This document shows, in pieces, positions 14,916-22,524 of a stretch of DNA of 27,214 nt (position 1 is the first letter of the stretch; each line of letters begins with the position of its first letter). This DNA comes from an uncultured Ruminococcus sp. (GTDB lineage Bacteria > Bacillota > Clostridia > Oscillospirales > Ruminococcaceae). Location: contig CALESG010000139.1 of the NCBI GenBank assembly GCA_937907215.1, forward strand, positions 1-27,214, given 5' to 3'. Both the position numbers and the translations under genes were made by a program. The notes beneath the pieces are model-generated. The model was not told where the DNA came from. It searched no databases and saw only the letters and a list, made by a program, of their open reading frames with translations.

Positions 14916-15234
14916 GCGTGATTGCAATAGATATGCGTTGAAGCGAAAGGTTGCCGACGGTGTGTCGGGTAATTTTCGTGGAGTATGTCCGATTTAAAAC
15001 CGGGCGAAGCAGGATAATGACACGGTATGTGGCAAAACTTAAATGTGCGTAGAGGTGCATTCTGCGTAATGTTTATTATGTTAAGCTTTTATTGTGTTAA
15101 GATTATGCTGGCTCGGGAAACATAAGTTTTTCGAGTCATTTGTATTATGCTGGTTTGAAACACCCGGCAGCGTGTAATAATCCTGTGAGAGAAATCTCAG
15201 CCCCTCTAACATTATGCTAAGGAGGCGAAAATGA
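14916..15234 (+). ncRNA. Structured leader of the S10 operon
   Basis: About 320 nt lie between promoter and rpsJ. Stems visible by eye are: CGAAA/TTTCG enclosing CCGAC/GTCGG (14944-14978); GTCCG/CGGGC (14987-15005); ATGTGC/GTGCAT (15043-15060); CTCGGGAAA/TTTTTCGAG (15112-15135); GCTGG/CCGGC (15149-15168); and TGAGA-GAAA-TCTCA with a GNRA loop (15186-15199). A motif ATTRTGYT recurs at 15075, 15091, 15102, 15144 and 15211, the last touching the rpsJ SD. In E. coli, L4 represses this operon through such a leader; whether L4 acts here is inference. No T-run terminator is evident. Confidence 0.65.
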
Positions 15235-15549
15235 ATGGCAGTCAATGAGAAAATCAGAATCAAGATCAAAGGCTATGAGCATGCAACTGTAGATGCAGCA
15301 GCAGCAAAGATTGTTGAAGCAGCTAAGAGAAGCGGCTCAAGAGTATCAGGTCCGATCCCACTTCCGACTGACAAGGAAATCATCACTGTACTGAGAGCTA
15401 CTCACAAGTACAAGGATAGCCGTGAACAGTTTGAAATTCGCACACACAAGAGACTTGTGGATGTGATCAGACCTACACAGAAAACAACTGAAGCTCTTCA
15501 GAAGTTGGAAATTCCAGCAGGTGTAGACATCGTTATGGAGCTTAAGTGA
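15235..15549 (+). CDS. rpsJ: 30S ribosomal protein S10
   Basis: This is a full-length 104-residue S10, a 30S head protein that also serves as NusE in antitermination. KIRIKIKGYEHATVDAAAAKIVEAAKRSG is characteristic in part (KGYEH, 12-16), as are SGPIPLPTDKE and the end PAGVDIVMELK. AAGGAGG (15219-15225) lies 9 nt before ATG 15235. Another ATG at 15231 is out of frame and opens only a five-codon frame. First gene of the operon. Confidence 0.98.
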   Translation: MAVNEKIRIKIKGYEHATVDAAAAKIVEAAKRSGSRVSGPIPLPTDKEIITVLRATHKYKDSREQFEIRTHKRLVDVIRPTQKTTEALQKLEIPAGVDIVMELK

Positions 15550-15634
15550 TTGCAGTTTATACTGCAAAGGTAATGTTGGCGAAAGCCACCCAATAACCGT
15601 AAAGGTCAAGTTGATGAAAGGTCAACCAATAACC
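15550..15634 (+). promoter_or_regulatory. Three stem-loops, two as a tandem duplication, before rplC
   Basis: TTGCAGT/ACTGCAA (15550-15567) forms a 7-bp hairpin. Then two diverged copies of a 35-bp unit follow, 15566-15598 and 15601-15634. Each begins AAAGGT, holds a stem-loop (TGGC-GAAA-GCCA in the first, GTTGA-N7-TCAAC in the second) and ends CCAATAACC. The rplC SD AGGAGG follows at once. It may set rplC expression or be a processing site. Confidence 0.6.
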
Positions 15635-15651
15635 TACAGGAGGAAAAATAA

Positions 15652-16284
15652 ATGCAGAAAGCAATTATCGGCAAAAAAATCGGCATGACGCAGATTTTTG
15701 ATGAGTCCGGCAAGGTAATCCCGGTAACTGTTGTTGAAGCAGGTCCTTGTGTTGTCGTTCAAAAGAAGACAATCGAGAATGACGGCTATTCAGCAGTGCA
15801 GATCGGATTTGGCGAAGTGAAGCCTAAGAAAGTAAACAAGCCGATGAAAGGCCACTTCGACAAGGCAGAGGTTGCAGCAAAGAAGACATTAAAGGAATTT
15901 AAGCTTGATGGCTGCGACAGCATGAACGTTGGAGATATTATTAAGGCTGACACATTCGCAGTAGGCGACAGCGTTGATGTTAGCGGCACCAGCAAGGGTA
16001 AAGGTTTTGCCGGCGCAATTAAGCGTCACAATCAGCACAGACTTAAGATGACTCACGGTACAGGTCCTGTACACAGAGAAGCAGGTTCAATGGGAGCTTG
16101 TTCATCACCATCCCGTATTTATAAGGGCAAGGGTATGCCGGGTCATATGGGTGCTGAAAAGGTAACCGTACAGAATCTGGAAGTTGTAAAGATTGATACA
16201 GAGAATAATCTCATCGCTGTAAAGGGCGCAATTCCTGGCGCTAAGGGCAGCATTGTGACAATCATAAACAGCGTTAAGGCGTAA
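15652..16284 (+). CDS. rplC: 50S ribosomal protein L3
   Basis: The 210-residue protein is a standard-length L3, an early 23S assembly protein whose long loop nears the peptidyl transferase centre. Seen are the start MQKAIIGKKIGMTQIFDESG, the loop GKGFAGAIKRHNQHRLKMTHG and EAGSMGACSSPSRIYKGKGM. The site methylated by PrmB in E. coli (Gln in GQNQTP) is replaced by ACSS, as is common outside Proteobacteria. AGGAGG lies just before the ATG. Confidence 0.98.
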   Translation: MQKAIIGKKIGMTQIFDESGKVIPVTVVEAGPCVVVQKKTIENDGYSAVQIGFGEVKPKKVNKPMKGHFDKAEVAAKKTLKEFKLDGCDSMNVGDIIKADTFAVGDSVDVSGTSKGKGFAGAIKRHNQHRLKMTHGTGPVHREAGSMGACSSPSRIYKGKGMPGHMGAEKVTVQNLEVVKIDTENNLIAVKGAIPGAKGSIVTIINSVKA

Positions 16285-16301
16285 GAAAGGAGGCAACACA
16301 A

Positions 16302-16928
16302 ATGGCAAAGATTTCAGTTTTTGATATGGCAGGTAAGGCTGTTTCTGAAACAGAGCTTGCAGATGCTGTCTTTGGAATTACACCGAACGAAGCAGTAATG
16401 CACGCAATGGTAGTTAACTATCTTGCAAATCAGCGTCAGGGCACACAGTCCACACTTACTCGTACCGAAGTTCGTGGCGGCGGCAGAAAGCCTTGGAGAC
16501 AAAAGGGAACTGGTCACGCAAGACAGGGTTCCATCAGAGCTCCACAGTGGACACACGGTGGTGTGGCACTTGGTCCAAAGCCGAGAGATTATCGTTATGC
16601 ACTGAACAAGAAGGTTCGCAGATTGGCTATGAAGTCTGCACTTTCAACAAAGGTTCTTGATAACAATATGATCGTACTTGATACACTGACTGTAGATGCA
16701 TACAAGACAAAGACAATTGTTGAAATGCTGAAGGCACTGAATGTAGAAGGCAAGGCACTGATCGTTACAGCTGAAGCAAACAGCAAGGTGATCAAGAGTG
16801 CTGCAAATATTAAGGGAATAAAGACAGCTGCTGTCAACACCCTGAATGTATACGACATCTTAAACTATGACAAGTTCATCGTTTCTAAGGATGCTGTTGC
16901 AAAGATCGAGGAGGTGTATGCAAAGTGA
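16302..16928 (+). CDS. rplD: 50S ribosomal protein L4
   Basis: The 208-residue protein matches L4: a globular domain plus an extended loop RGGGRKPWRQKGTGHARQG (about 64-82) that lines the exit tunnel and meets macrolides. L4 is the classic autogenous repressor of this operon in E. coli, so it is the natural candidate ligand for the leader here. Its last codons (GAGGAGGTG) carry the SD of rplW, and its stop overlaps the rplW start (GTGA). Confidence 0.98.
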   Translation: MAKISVFDMAGKAVSETELADAVFGITPNEAVMHAMVVNYLANQRQGTQSTLTRTEVRGGGRKPWRQKGTGHARQGSIRAPQWTHGGVALGPKPRDYRYALNKKVRRLAMKSALSTKVLDNNMIVLDTLTVDAYKTKTIVEMLKALNVEGKALIVTAEANSKVIKSAANIKGIKTAAVNTLNVYDILNYDKFIVSKDAVAKIEEVYAK

Positions 16929-17236
16929 AAGCACCACAGGACATCATTTTGACACCGGTAATCACTGAAAAGAGCGTAGACGGTATGGCAAACAGCAAGT
17001 ATACCTTCAAAGTTGCAAAAAATGCAAACAAGGTAGAGATTGCAAGAGCTGCTGAAGCTCTGTTTAATGTAGAGGTTGTTAAGGTAAACACACTCAACTG
17101 CATTGGACGTACAAAGCGTGTAGGCAGATATGTTGGTAAGAAGGCTGACTATAAGAAGGCTATCATTACTATCAATCCAGAGCCTACTGAAAAGAAGCGC
17201 AAGGGTACTATCGAATTCTTCGATGGTATGTTCTAA
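16925..17236 (+). CDS. rplW: 50S ribosomal protein L23
   Basis: The 103-residue protein starts at GTG 16925, overlapping the rplD stop by 4 nt, with GGAGG 10 nt upstream. DIILTPVITEKSVDGM and NKVEIARAAEALFNVEVVKVN are typical. L23 sits at the tunnel exit and docks trigger factor and SRP. Confidence 0.97.
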   Translation: MKAPQDIILTPVITEKSVDGMANSKYTFKVAKNANKVEIARAAEALFNVEVVKVNTLNCIGRTKRVGRYVGKKADYKKAIITINPEPTEKKRKGTIEFFDGMF

Positions 17237-17240
17237 TAGA

Positions 17241-17295
17241 GATTGTTGAATAAAAACAATCAGGTATGGGAGTAATGCTTCCGCAAAAGAGCATT
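17241..17295 (+). promoter_or_regulatory. Two hairpins between rplW and rplB
   Basis: GATTGTT (17241-17247) pairs with AACAATC (17255-17261), and AATGCT (17274-17279) with AGCATT (17290-17295). Neither has a T-run, so they look like RNA-stability or processing elements rather than terminators. TAAGGAG for rplB follows. Confidence 0.4.
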
Positions 17296-17310
17296 TAAGG
17301 AGTGAAATAA

Positions 17311-18144
17311 ATGGCAATAAAAACTTATAAGCCGACTACACCTTCACGCCGTAATATGACAGTTACAGATTATTCTTCTCTGTCAAAGGTTAGTCCGGAG
17401 AAGAGTCTGCTTGAGCCACTGAAGAAAAATTCAGGTAGAAACAGCTACGGCAGAATCACTGTTCGTCACAGAGGCGGTGCTAATAGAAGAAAGTATCGTG
17501 TAATCGACTTTAAGAGAACAAAGGACGGCATGAATGCACAGGTTCTTACAATTGAGTACGATCCAAACAGAAGTGCATTTATCGCATTGATTCAATATGA
17601 GGACGGAACAAAGAGCTATATCCTTGCCGCTGAAGGCATGAAGGTTGGCGACACAGTTCGTTCAGGTGTTGATGCAGATATTAAGCCGGGCAACGCACTT
17701 CCGATGAGTGCAATTCCAGTTGGTACATTTATCCACGGTATTGAACTTTATCCTGGAAAGGGAGCTCAGCTTGTAAGAAGTGCAGGTAACATGGCACAGC
17801 TCATGGGCAAGGAAGAGAAGTATGCACTCGTAAGACTTCCTTCAGGCGAAATGAGAAAAGTACCGATCAGTTGTCGTGCTTCTATTGGTCAGGTTTCAAA
17901 CATTGACCATGAAAACGTAAGTTATGGTAAGGCTGGACGTATGCGTCACAAGGGTTGGAGACCTACAGTAAGAGGTTCTGTAATGAACCCATGCGATCAC
18001 CCACATGGTGGTGGTGAAGGTAAGTCACCTATCGGACGTCCGGGTCCTGTAACACCTTGGGGCAAGCCAGCTCTGGGTTATAAGACCAGAAATAAGCATA
18101 ATCCTTCCGATAAGTATATCGTAAAGCGTCGCAACGGTAAATAA
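17311..18144 (+). CDS. rplB: 50S ribosomal protein L2
   Basis: The 277-residue protein is full length. It has the N-terminal MAIKTYKPTTPSRRNMTV, the core GRITVRHRGGANRRKYR and the C-terminal stretch MNPCDHPHGGGEGKSPIGRP, holding the conserved His near the peptidyl transferase centre. L2 is essential for subunit joining and peptide transfer. Confidence 0.98.
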   Translation: MAIKTYKPTTPSRRNMTVTDYSSLSKVSPEKSLLEPLKKNSGRNSYGRITVRHRGGANRRKYRVIDFKRTKDGMNAQVLTIEYDPNRSAFIALIQYEDGTKSYILAAEGMKVGDTVRSGVDADIKPGNALPMSAIPVGTFIHGIELYPGKGAQLVRSAGNMAQLMGKEEKYALVRLPSGEMRKVPISCRASIGQVSNIDHENVSYGKAGRMRHKGWRPTVRGSVMNPCDHPHGGGEGKSPIGRPGPVTPWGKPALGYKTRNKHNPSDKYIVKRRNGK

Positions 18145-18165
18145 AGGGAAAGGAGGAACAGATTC

Positions 18166-18450
18166 ATGAGCAGAAGCATCAAGAAGGGACCATACGTACA
18201 AGAGGTTCTGATGAAGAGAGTAATGGCTATGAATGAAGCCGGCGAAAAGAAAGTGCTCAAGACTTGGAGCCGTTCGTCCACCATTTTCCCGGATTTCGTA
18301 GGACACACATTTGCCGTACATGATGGTCGTAAGCATGTTCCAGTATATGTAACAGAGGACATGGTTGGTCATAAGCTGGGCGAATTCGCACCAACAAGAA
18401 CATTTAAGGGCCATGCAGGTTCTAAAACATCAAATAACGGCAAGAAGTAA
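18166..18450 (+). CDS. rpsS: 30S ribosomal protein S19
   Basis: The 94-residue protein begins MSRSIKKGPYVQEVLMKRV and contains WSRSSTIFPDFVGHTFAVHDG, both diagnostic. S19 pairs with S13 in the 30S head. AAAGGAGG lies ahead of the ATG. Confidence 0.98.
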   Translation: MSRSIKKGPYVQEVLMKRVMAMNEAGEKKVLKTWSRSSTIFPDFVGHTFAVHDGRKHVPVYVTEDMVGHKLGEFAPTRTFKGHAGSKTSNNGKK

Positions 18451-18470
18451 TTGCGGAAGGAGGAGTTCAA

Positions 18471-18806
18471 ATGGAAGCAAGAGCATATCTTAGAAATGCT
18501 CGCATTGCGCCGAGAAAGGTACAGATCGTACTTGATCTGATTAGAAACAAGCCTGTTGATATTGCACTGGCAACACTGGACCTCACCCCGAAAGCAGCTA
18601 GCCCTATGGTGGCTAAGCTTTTGAAGTCCGCTATTGCAAACGCAGAAAACAACCACAGCATGAACAAGGATAATCTTGTTGTAGCAGAATGCTATGTTAC
18701 TCCGGGTCCAATTATGAAGAGGATTCAGCCTAGAGCACAGGGCAGAGCATTCCGCATTTACAAGAGAACTTCACACATCACTGTTGTTCTTAAAGAAGAA
18801 GAATAA
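18471..18806 (+). CDS. rplV: 50S ribosomal protein L22
   Basis: The 111-residue protein has the L22 start MEARAYLRNARIAPRKVQIV and the tunnel-lining hairpin ending AQGRAFRIYKRTSHITVVL. It contacts all domains of 23S rRNA and the macrolide-binding tunnel wall. AGGAGG precedes the ATG. Confidence 0.98.
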   Translation: MEARAYLRNARIAPRKVQIVLDLIRNKPVDIALATLDLTPKAASPMVAKLLKSAIANAENNHSMNKDNLVVAECYVTPGPIMKRIQPRAQGRAFRIYKRTSHITVVLKEEE

Positions 18807-18824
18807 TCCCAAGGAGGTTTAGAT

Positions 18825-19619
18825 ATGGGCCAGAAGGTTAATCCGCACGGTCTCCGTGTTGGTGTCATTAAAGATTGGGATTCACGCTGGTTTGCGAACA
18901 AGGCTGATTTCGGCGATATGCTGGTTGAAGATTACAACGTTCGTAAGTTCATCAAGAAGAACCTGTATGCAGCAGGCGTTCCAAAGATTGAGATCGAGCG
19001 TTTCGCAGATAAGGTAAGAATCCACATTCATTGTGCAAAGCCAGGCGTAGTAATTGGTCGTGGCGGTGCAGAAATCGACAAGCTTCGTGCACAGCTGGAA
19101 AAGCTGATGGGCAAGCAGGTATATGTAAACATTGTAGAGGTTAAGCAGCCTGATATGGATGCTCAGCTGGTAGCTGAAAAGATCGCACTTGATCTTGAAA
19201 ACAGAGCTTCTTTCCGTCGTGCAATGAAGCAGTCCATCGGTCGTGCAATGCGTATGGGTGCGAAGGGTATTAAAACAACTGTTTCAGGTCGTCTGGGCGG
19301 AGCAGAAATCGCACGTTCTGAAACATACCACGAAGGTACAATCCCACTGCAGACAATCCGTGCAGACATCGACTATGGTACAGCTGAAGCTCACACCACA
19401 TATGGTCGTCTGGGCGTAAAGGTATGGATTTACAAGGGCGAAGTTCTCAAGGGTGACGCTGCTAAGGCTGCTGCACAGAGAGAAAAGATTGAGAGAAAGT
19501 CCCGTGACAATAACCGTGGCGGAAGAGATGACAGAAGACGTCGTGACAACCGCAATGGTGACAGAAGAAACGGCGGCAATTTCCGTCGTGACGCTAAAAA
19601 AGAAGGAGGTAACCAGTAA
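18825..19619 (+). CDS. rpsC: 30S ribosomal protein S3 with extended charged tail
   Basis: The 264-residue protein has a normal S3 core: MGQKVNPHGLRVGVIKDWDS, the KH domain loop VIGRGGAEI (76-84) and the C-terminal domain ending near GVKVWIYKGEVL (197-208). From residue 216 it continues with about 49 residues dominated by Arg, Asn, Asp and Gly, including DDRRRRDNRNGDRRNGG. Typical S3 proteins are about 210-235 residues, so this tail is longer and probably disordered. S3 lies at the mRNA entry and has helicase activity with S4 and S5. Its last codons AAGGAGGT encode the SD for rplP. Confidence 0.97.
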   Translation: MGQKVNPHGLRVGVIKDWDSRWFANKADFGDMLVEDYNVRKFIKKNLYAAGVPKIEIERFADKVRIHIHCAKPGVVIGRGGAEIDKLRAQLEKLMGKQVYVNIVEVKQPDMDAQLVAEKIALDLENRASFRRAMKQSIGRAMRMGAKGIKTTVSGRLGGAEIARSETYHEGTIPLQTIRADIDYGTAEAHTTYGRLGVKVWIYKGEVLKGDAAKAAAQREKIERKSRDNNRGGRDDRRRRDNRNGDRRNGGNFRRDAKKEGGNQ

Positions 19620-20044
19620 TGCTGCTTCCGAAGAGAGTAAAATATCGTCGTGTCCACAGAGGACGTATGACAGGTAAGGCATACAGAGGAAACTTTGTAA
19701 GCAATGGTGAGTATGGTCTTCAGGCTCTTGAGCCAGCATGGATCACCTCAAACCAGATCGAAGCTGCCCGTATTGCAATGACACGTTATATAAAGCGTGG
19801 CGGTCAGGTTTGGATCAAGATTTTCCCAGATAAGCCGGTAACAAAGAAGCCAGCTGGTACTCGTATGGGTTCCGGTAAGGGTGCTCCGGAATACTGGGTA
19901 GCAGTAGTTAAGCCGGGTCGTGTAATGTTTGAAATTGCAGGTGTACCGGAAGAAACAGCAAGAGAAGCAATGCGTCTTGCAATGCACAAACTTCCTATCA
20001 AGTGCAAGTTTGTAGCAAAAGCTGAAGAAGGAGGCGAGCAGTAA
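19619..20044 (+). CDS. rplP: 50S ribosomal protein L16
   Basis: The 141-residue protein begins MLLPKRVKYRRVHRGRM and contains KPAGTRMGSGKGAPEYWVAVV, the L16 hallmark near the tRNA A-site. Its start overlaps the rpsC stop by one base (TAATG), and its own stop overlaps the rpmC start the same way, with the SD GGAGG inside its last codons. Confidence 0.98.
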   Translation: MLLPKRVKYRRVHRGRMTGKAYRGNFVSNGEYGLQALEPAWITSNQIEAARIAMTRYIKRGGQVWIKIFPDKPVTKKPAGTRMGSGKGAPEYWVAVVKPGRVMFEIAGVPEETAREAMRLAMHKLPIKCKFVAKAEEGGEQ

Positions 20045-20247
20045 TGAAGGCAACTGAAGTAAACGCTATGACAGTTGATGAATTGAATTCCAAGCTGAGT
20101 GATCTGAAGGAAGAGCTCTTTGCACTTCGTTTCCAGCTTGCAGCTAATCAGCTGGAGAATACAGCTCGCATTAAGGCTGTTAAAAAAGATATTGCACGTG
20201 TAAAGACTGCACTCCGCACTGCGGAAATCCAGTCCGCACAGCAGTAA
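20044..20247 (+). CDS. rpmC: 50S ribosomal protein L29
   Basis: The 67-residue helical protein shows the expected KEELFALRFQLAANQLENTARI (in part LFALRFQLA) and ARVKTALR. L29 sits beside L23 at the tunnel exit. The start overlaps the rplP stop by one base. Confidence 0.97.
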   Translation: MKATEVNAMTVDELNSKLSDLKEELFALRFQLAANQLENTARIKAVKKDIARVKTALRTAEIQSAQQ

Positions 20248-20262
20248 AAGGAGGGCTTTACA

Positions 20263-20520
20263 GTGGCTGAAAGAAATTTGAGAAAGACAAGAGTCGGCAT
20301 GGTCGTTAGCGACAAGATGGATAAGACTGTTGTAGTTGCAATTATTGACAATGTAAAGCACCCGCTTTACAAGAAGATCGTAAAGAGAACAGTACGTCTT
20401 AAGGCACACGATGAAAATAATGAGTGCAAAAAGGGCGACCGTGTAGAGGTAATGGAAACTCGTCCGCTGTCTAAGGACAAGAGATGGAGAGTGGTCAATA
20501 TTCTCGAAAAGGCGAAGTAA
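20263..20520 (+). CDS. rpsQ: 30S ribosomal protein S17
   Basis: The 85-residue protein starts at GTG 20263 after AAAAGGAGGG. RKTRVGMVVSDKMDKTVVV and the end DKRWRVVNILEKAK are standard for S17, which binds 16S helix 11 early in assembly. Confidence 0.97.
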   Translation: MAERNLRKTRVGMVVSDKMDKTVVVAIIDNVKHPLYKKIVKRTVRLKAHDENNECKKGDRVEVMETRPLSKDKRWRVVNILEKAK

Positions 20521-20582
20521 ATTATCGAAGATAAAAGGAAGAGGTTTCGCATTATGTGTGAAGCTGAAAGGAGGAACTCGCT

Positions 20583-20951
20583 GTGATTCAGATGCAGACT
20601 TATTTGAAAGTTGCAGACAACACCGGCGCAAAGGAACTGATGTGCATAAGAGTTCTTGGTGGAACTCGTAGAAGATATGCAAATATCGGCGATGTTGTAG
20701 TAGCTTCTGTTAAGAAAGCAACACCCGGCGGCGTTGTAAAGAAGGGCGACGTTGTAAAGGCTGTTATCGTACGTTCTGTAAAGGGACTGAGAAGAGAGGA
20801 CGGCACATACATTCGCTTTGATGAGAATGCCGCAGTTATAATTAAGGAAGATAAGAATCCGAAGGGCACACGTATCTTCGGACCGGTAGCAAGAGAGCTT
20901 CGTGATAAGGATTATATGAAGATTCTTTCTCTGGCACCGGAAGTACTTTAA
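20583..20951 (+). CDS. rplN: 50S ribosomal protein L14
   Basis: The 122-residue protein starts at GTG 20583 with AAAGGAGG upstream. MIQMQTYLKVADNTGAKEL and the conserved RGLRREDGTYIRFDENAAVI region (KGLRREDGTYIRFDENA) are clear. L14 forms intersubunit bridges and binds the silencing factor RsfS. The 62-nt gap before it holds nothing notable. Confidence 0.97.
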   Translation: MIQMQTYLKVADNTGAKELMCIRVLGGTRRRYANIGDVVVASVKKATPGGVVKKGDVVKAVIVRSVKGLRREDGTYIRFDENAAVIIKEDKNPKGTRIFGPVARELRDKDYMKILSLAPEVL

Positions 20952-20969
20952 TCGGAGGTGCCAGGTAAA

Positions 20970-21323
20970 ATGAGTAAAGTTCACGTAAAAACTGGTGACA
21001 CCGTTGTTCTGCTTACAGGCAAGGACATATACAAGTATAAGGATGTCGACAATAAGTCTAAGGGCAAGCTTACCGGTAAGGTAGTAGCAGTAAGCCCTAA
21101 AGAAGGCAAAGTAATCGTTGAAGGATTCAACAAGATTACTAAGCACGTAAAGCCCACAAGAATGGGACAGGTTGGTGGAATCGTTGAAACTGAAGGTGCG
21201 ATTTATGCATCTAAGGTTCAGCTGGTATGCCCTAAGTGTGATGCTCCAACAAGAGTTGGTCACGTTATCGAAGATGGCAAGAAACTGCGTGTCTGCAAGA
21301 AGTGCGGCAAATCATTTGAGTAA
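20970..21323 (+). CDS. rplX: 50S ribosomal protein L24 with KOW-loop insertion and zinc ribbon
   Basis: This is a 117-residue L24, an assembly initiator bound to the 5' domain of 23S rRNA. ATG 20970 was chosen because the in-frame GTG at 20958 lies inside the GGAGG site. The KOW motif (about 5-45) carries a Lys/Tyr/Asp-rich insertion IYKYKDVDNKS (20-30) compared with the usual short GKDKGKxGKV turn. The C-terminus has two CxxC pairs (C87/C90 and C109/C112), which should bind zinc. Confidence 0.95.
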   Translation: MSKVHVKTGDTVVLLTGKDIYKYKDVDNKSKGKLTGKVVAVSPKEGKVIVEGFNKITKHVKPTRMGQVGGIVETEGAIYASKVQLVCPKCDAPTRVGHVIEDGKKLRVCKKCGKSFE

Positions 21324-21335
21324 AGGAGAAACGAT

Positions 21336-21875
21336 ATGTCTACGTTAAAGGATTATTATAACAGCACCGTTGCTCCTGCAATGATGAAGAAGTTCGGTTA
21401 TGAAAATGTAATGCAGATTCCAAAGCTTGACAAGGTAGTTATCAACGTAGGTGCTGGTGAAGCAAAAGAAAATGCAAAGGTAATCGATGCGATTATGACA
21501 GATCTTGCAGCAATTACAGGTCAGAAGCCTGTGGTCTGCAAGGCAAAGAAGTCAGTAGCTAACTTCAAGCTCCGTGAAGGTATGCCGATTGGTGTAAAGG
21601 TTACACTGCGTGGCGAAAAGATGTACGAATTTGTATACAAGCTGTTCAATGTAAGCTTCCCACGTGTTCGTGACTTCAGAGGAATCAATGCAAACTCTTT
21701 TGATGGCAGAGGCAACTACTCTACAGGTATCAAGGAGCAGCTGATTTTCCCAGAAATCGAATATGATAAGATTGACAAGGTAAGAGGTATGGACATCAAC
21801 TTCATCACCACTGCCAATACCGATGAAGAAGCAAAGGAACTGCTGACACTGCTCGGTGCTCCGTTCGCAAAGTAA
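21336..21875 (+). CDS. rplE: 50S ribosomal protein L5
   Basis: The 179-residue protein is standard L5: KLDKVVINVGAGEAKENAK, the GQKPVVCKAKKSVANFKLR stretch and PRVRDFRGINANSFDGRGN. L5 binds 5S rRNA and bridges to S13. AAAGGAG precedes the ATG. Confidence 0.98.
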   Translation: MSTLKDYYNSTVAPAMMKKFGYENVMQIPKLDKVVINVGAGEAKENAKVIDAIMTDLAAITGQKPVVCKAKKSVANFKLREGMPIGVKVTLRGEKMYEFVYKLFNVSFPRVRDFRGINANSFDGRGNYSTGIKEQLIFPEIEYDKIDKVRGMDINFITTANTDEEAKELLTLLGAPFAK

Positions 21876-21893
21876 TCAGGGAGGAACAATCAA

Positions 21894-22079
21894 ATGGCAA
21901 AAAAGGCAATGAAATTAAAGCAGCAGAAAACTCCCAAATTCTCTACAAGAGCTTACACAAGATGCAAGATTTGTGGAAGACCGCACTCTTATCTGAGAAA
22001 GTATGGTATCTGCCGTGTATGCTTCAGAGAATTGGCACACGACGGTAAGATTCCGGGTGTTAAGAAGGCAAGCTGGTAA
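21894..22079 (+). CDS. rpsN: 30S ribosomal protein S14, zinc (type Z) form
   Basis: The 61-residue short S14 retains the zinc knuckle C24-x2-C27-x12-C40-x2-C43 (CKICGRPHSYLRKYGICRVC). It ends KIPGVKKASW, as usual. GGGAGG precedes the ATG. The zinc-free long paralogue, if any, is not in this window. Confidence 0.98.
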   Translation: MAKKAMKLKQQKTPKFSTRAYTRCKICGRPHSYLRKYGICRVCFRELAHDGKIPGVKKASW

Positions 22080-22110
22080 AAGTTACGAAAACGAAAAGGA
22101 GGTCATAGGC

Positions 22111-22509
22111 ATGCAGATTACTGATACAATCGCAGACATTCTGACAAGAATTCGTAATGCGAGTTCCGCAAAGCACGCCACTGTTGACGTTCCTGCTTCA
22201 AATGTGAAGAAGGCAATCACTCAGATTCTGCTTGATGAAGGTTACATCAAGGCATTTAACGTGATTGACGACGGCAAGCAGGGCATCATCAAAATCACAC
22301 TTAAATATGGTGAAGACAGAACCCCTGTAATCACCGGATTACGCAGAGTATCCAAGCCGGGTCTGCGTATTTACGCAAGCTGTGCAGATATGCCAAAGGT
22401 AAGAAAGGGATTGGGTATAGCAATCGTTTCTACATCAAAGGGCATAATGACTGATAAGAAGGCTCGTTCGCTGAATGTTGGCGGCGAAATCTTAGCATAC
22501 GTTTGGTAA
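22111..22509 (+). CDS. rpsH: 30S ribosomal protein S8
   Basis: The 132-residue protein starts at ATG 22111, with AAGGAGG upstream; the frame stays open farther back into rpsN but that part is not S8. MQITDTIADILTRIRNASS and GIAIVSTSKGIMTDKKAR are diagnostic. S8 binds central 16S rRNA and in E. coli represses the spc operon at rplE; no such site was identified here. Confidence 0.97.
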   Translation: MQITDTIADILTRIRNASSAKHATVDVPASNVKKAITQILLDEGYIKAFNVIDDGKQGIIKITLKYGEDRTPVITGLRRVSKPGLRIYASCADMPKVRKGLGIAIVSTSKGIMTDKKARSLNVGGEILAYVW

Positions 22510-22524
22510 GGAGGACAGGGAATT

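Noticed and set aside
14650..15060. 136-codon minus strand frame
   Set aside because: It runs across the S10 promoter and leader in AT-rich DNA and has a composition dominated by Ile, Tyr and Leu, as expected from AT-rich non-coding sequence.
15231..15248. Five-codon frame (MNGSQ) overlapping the rpsJ start
   Set aside because: Its ATG is only 5 nt from the SD and the frame is tiny; the chance overlap with the true ATG 4 nt later explains it.
19804..21263. Two long minus strand frames (292 and 298 codons) opposite rplP to rplX
   Set aside because: Cys/Leu/Ser-rich shadows of ribosomal genes on the other strand, no SD, no domain.
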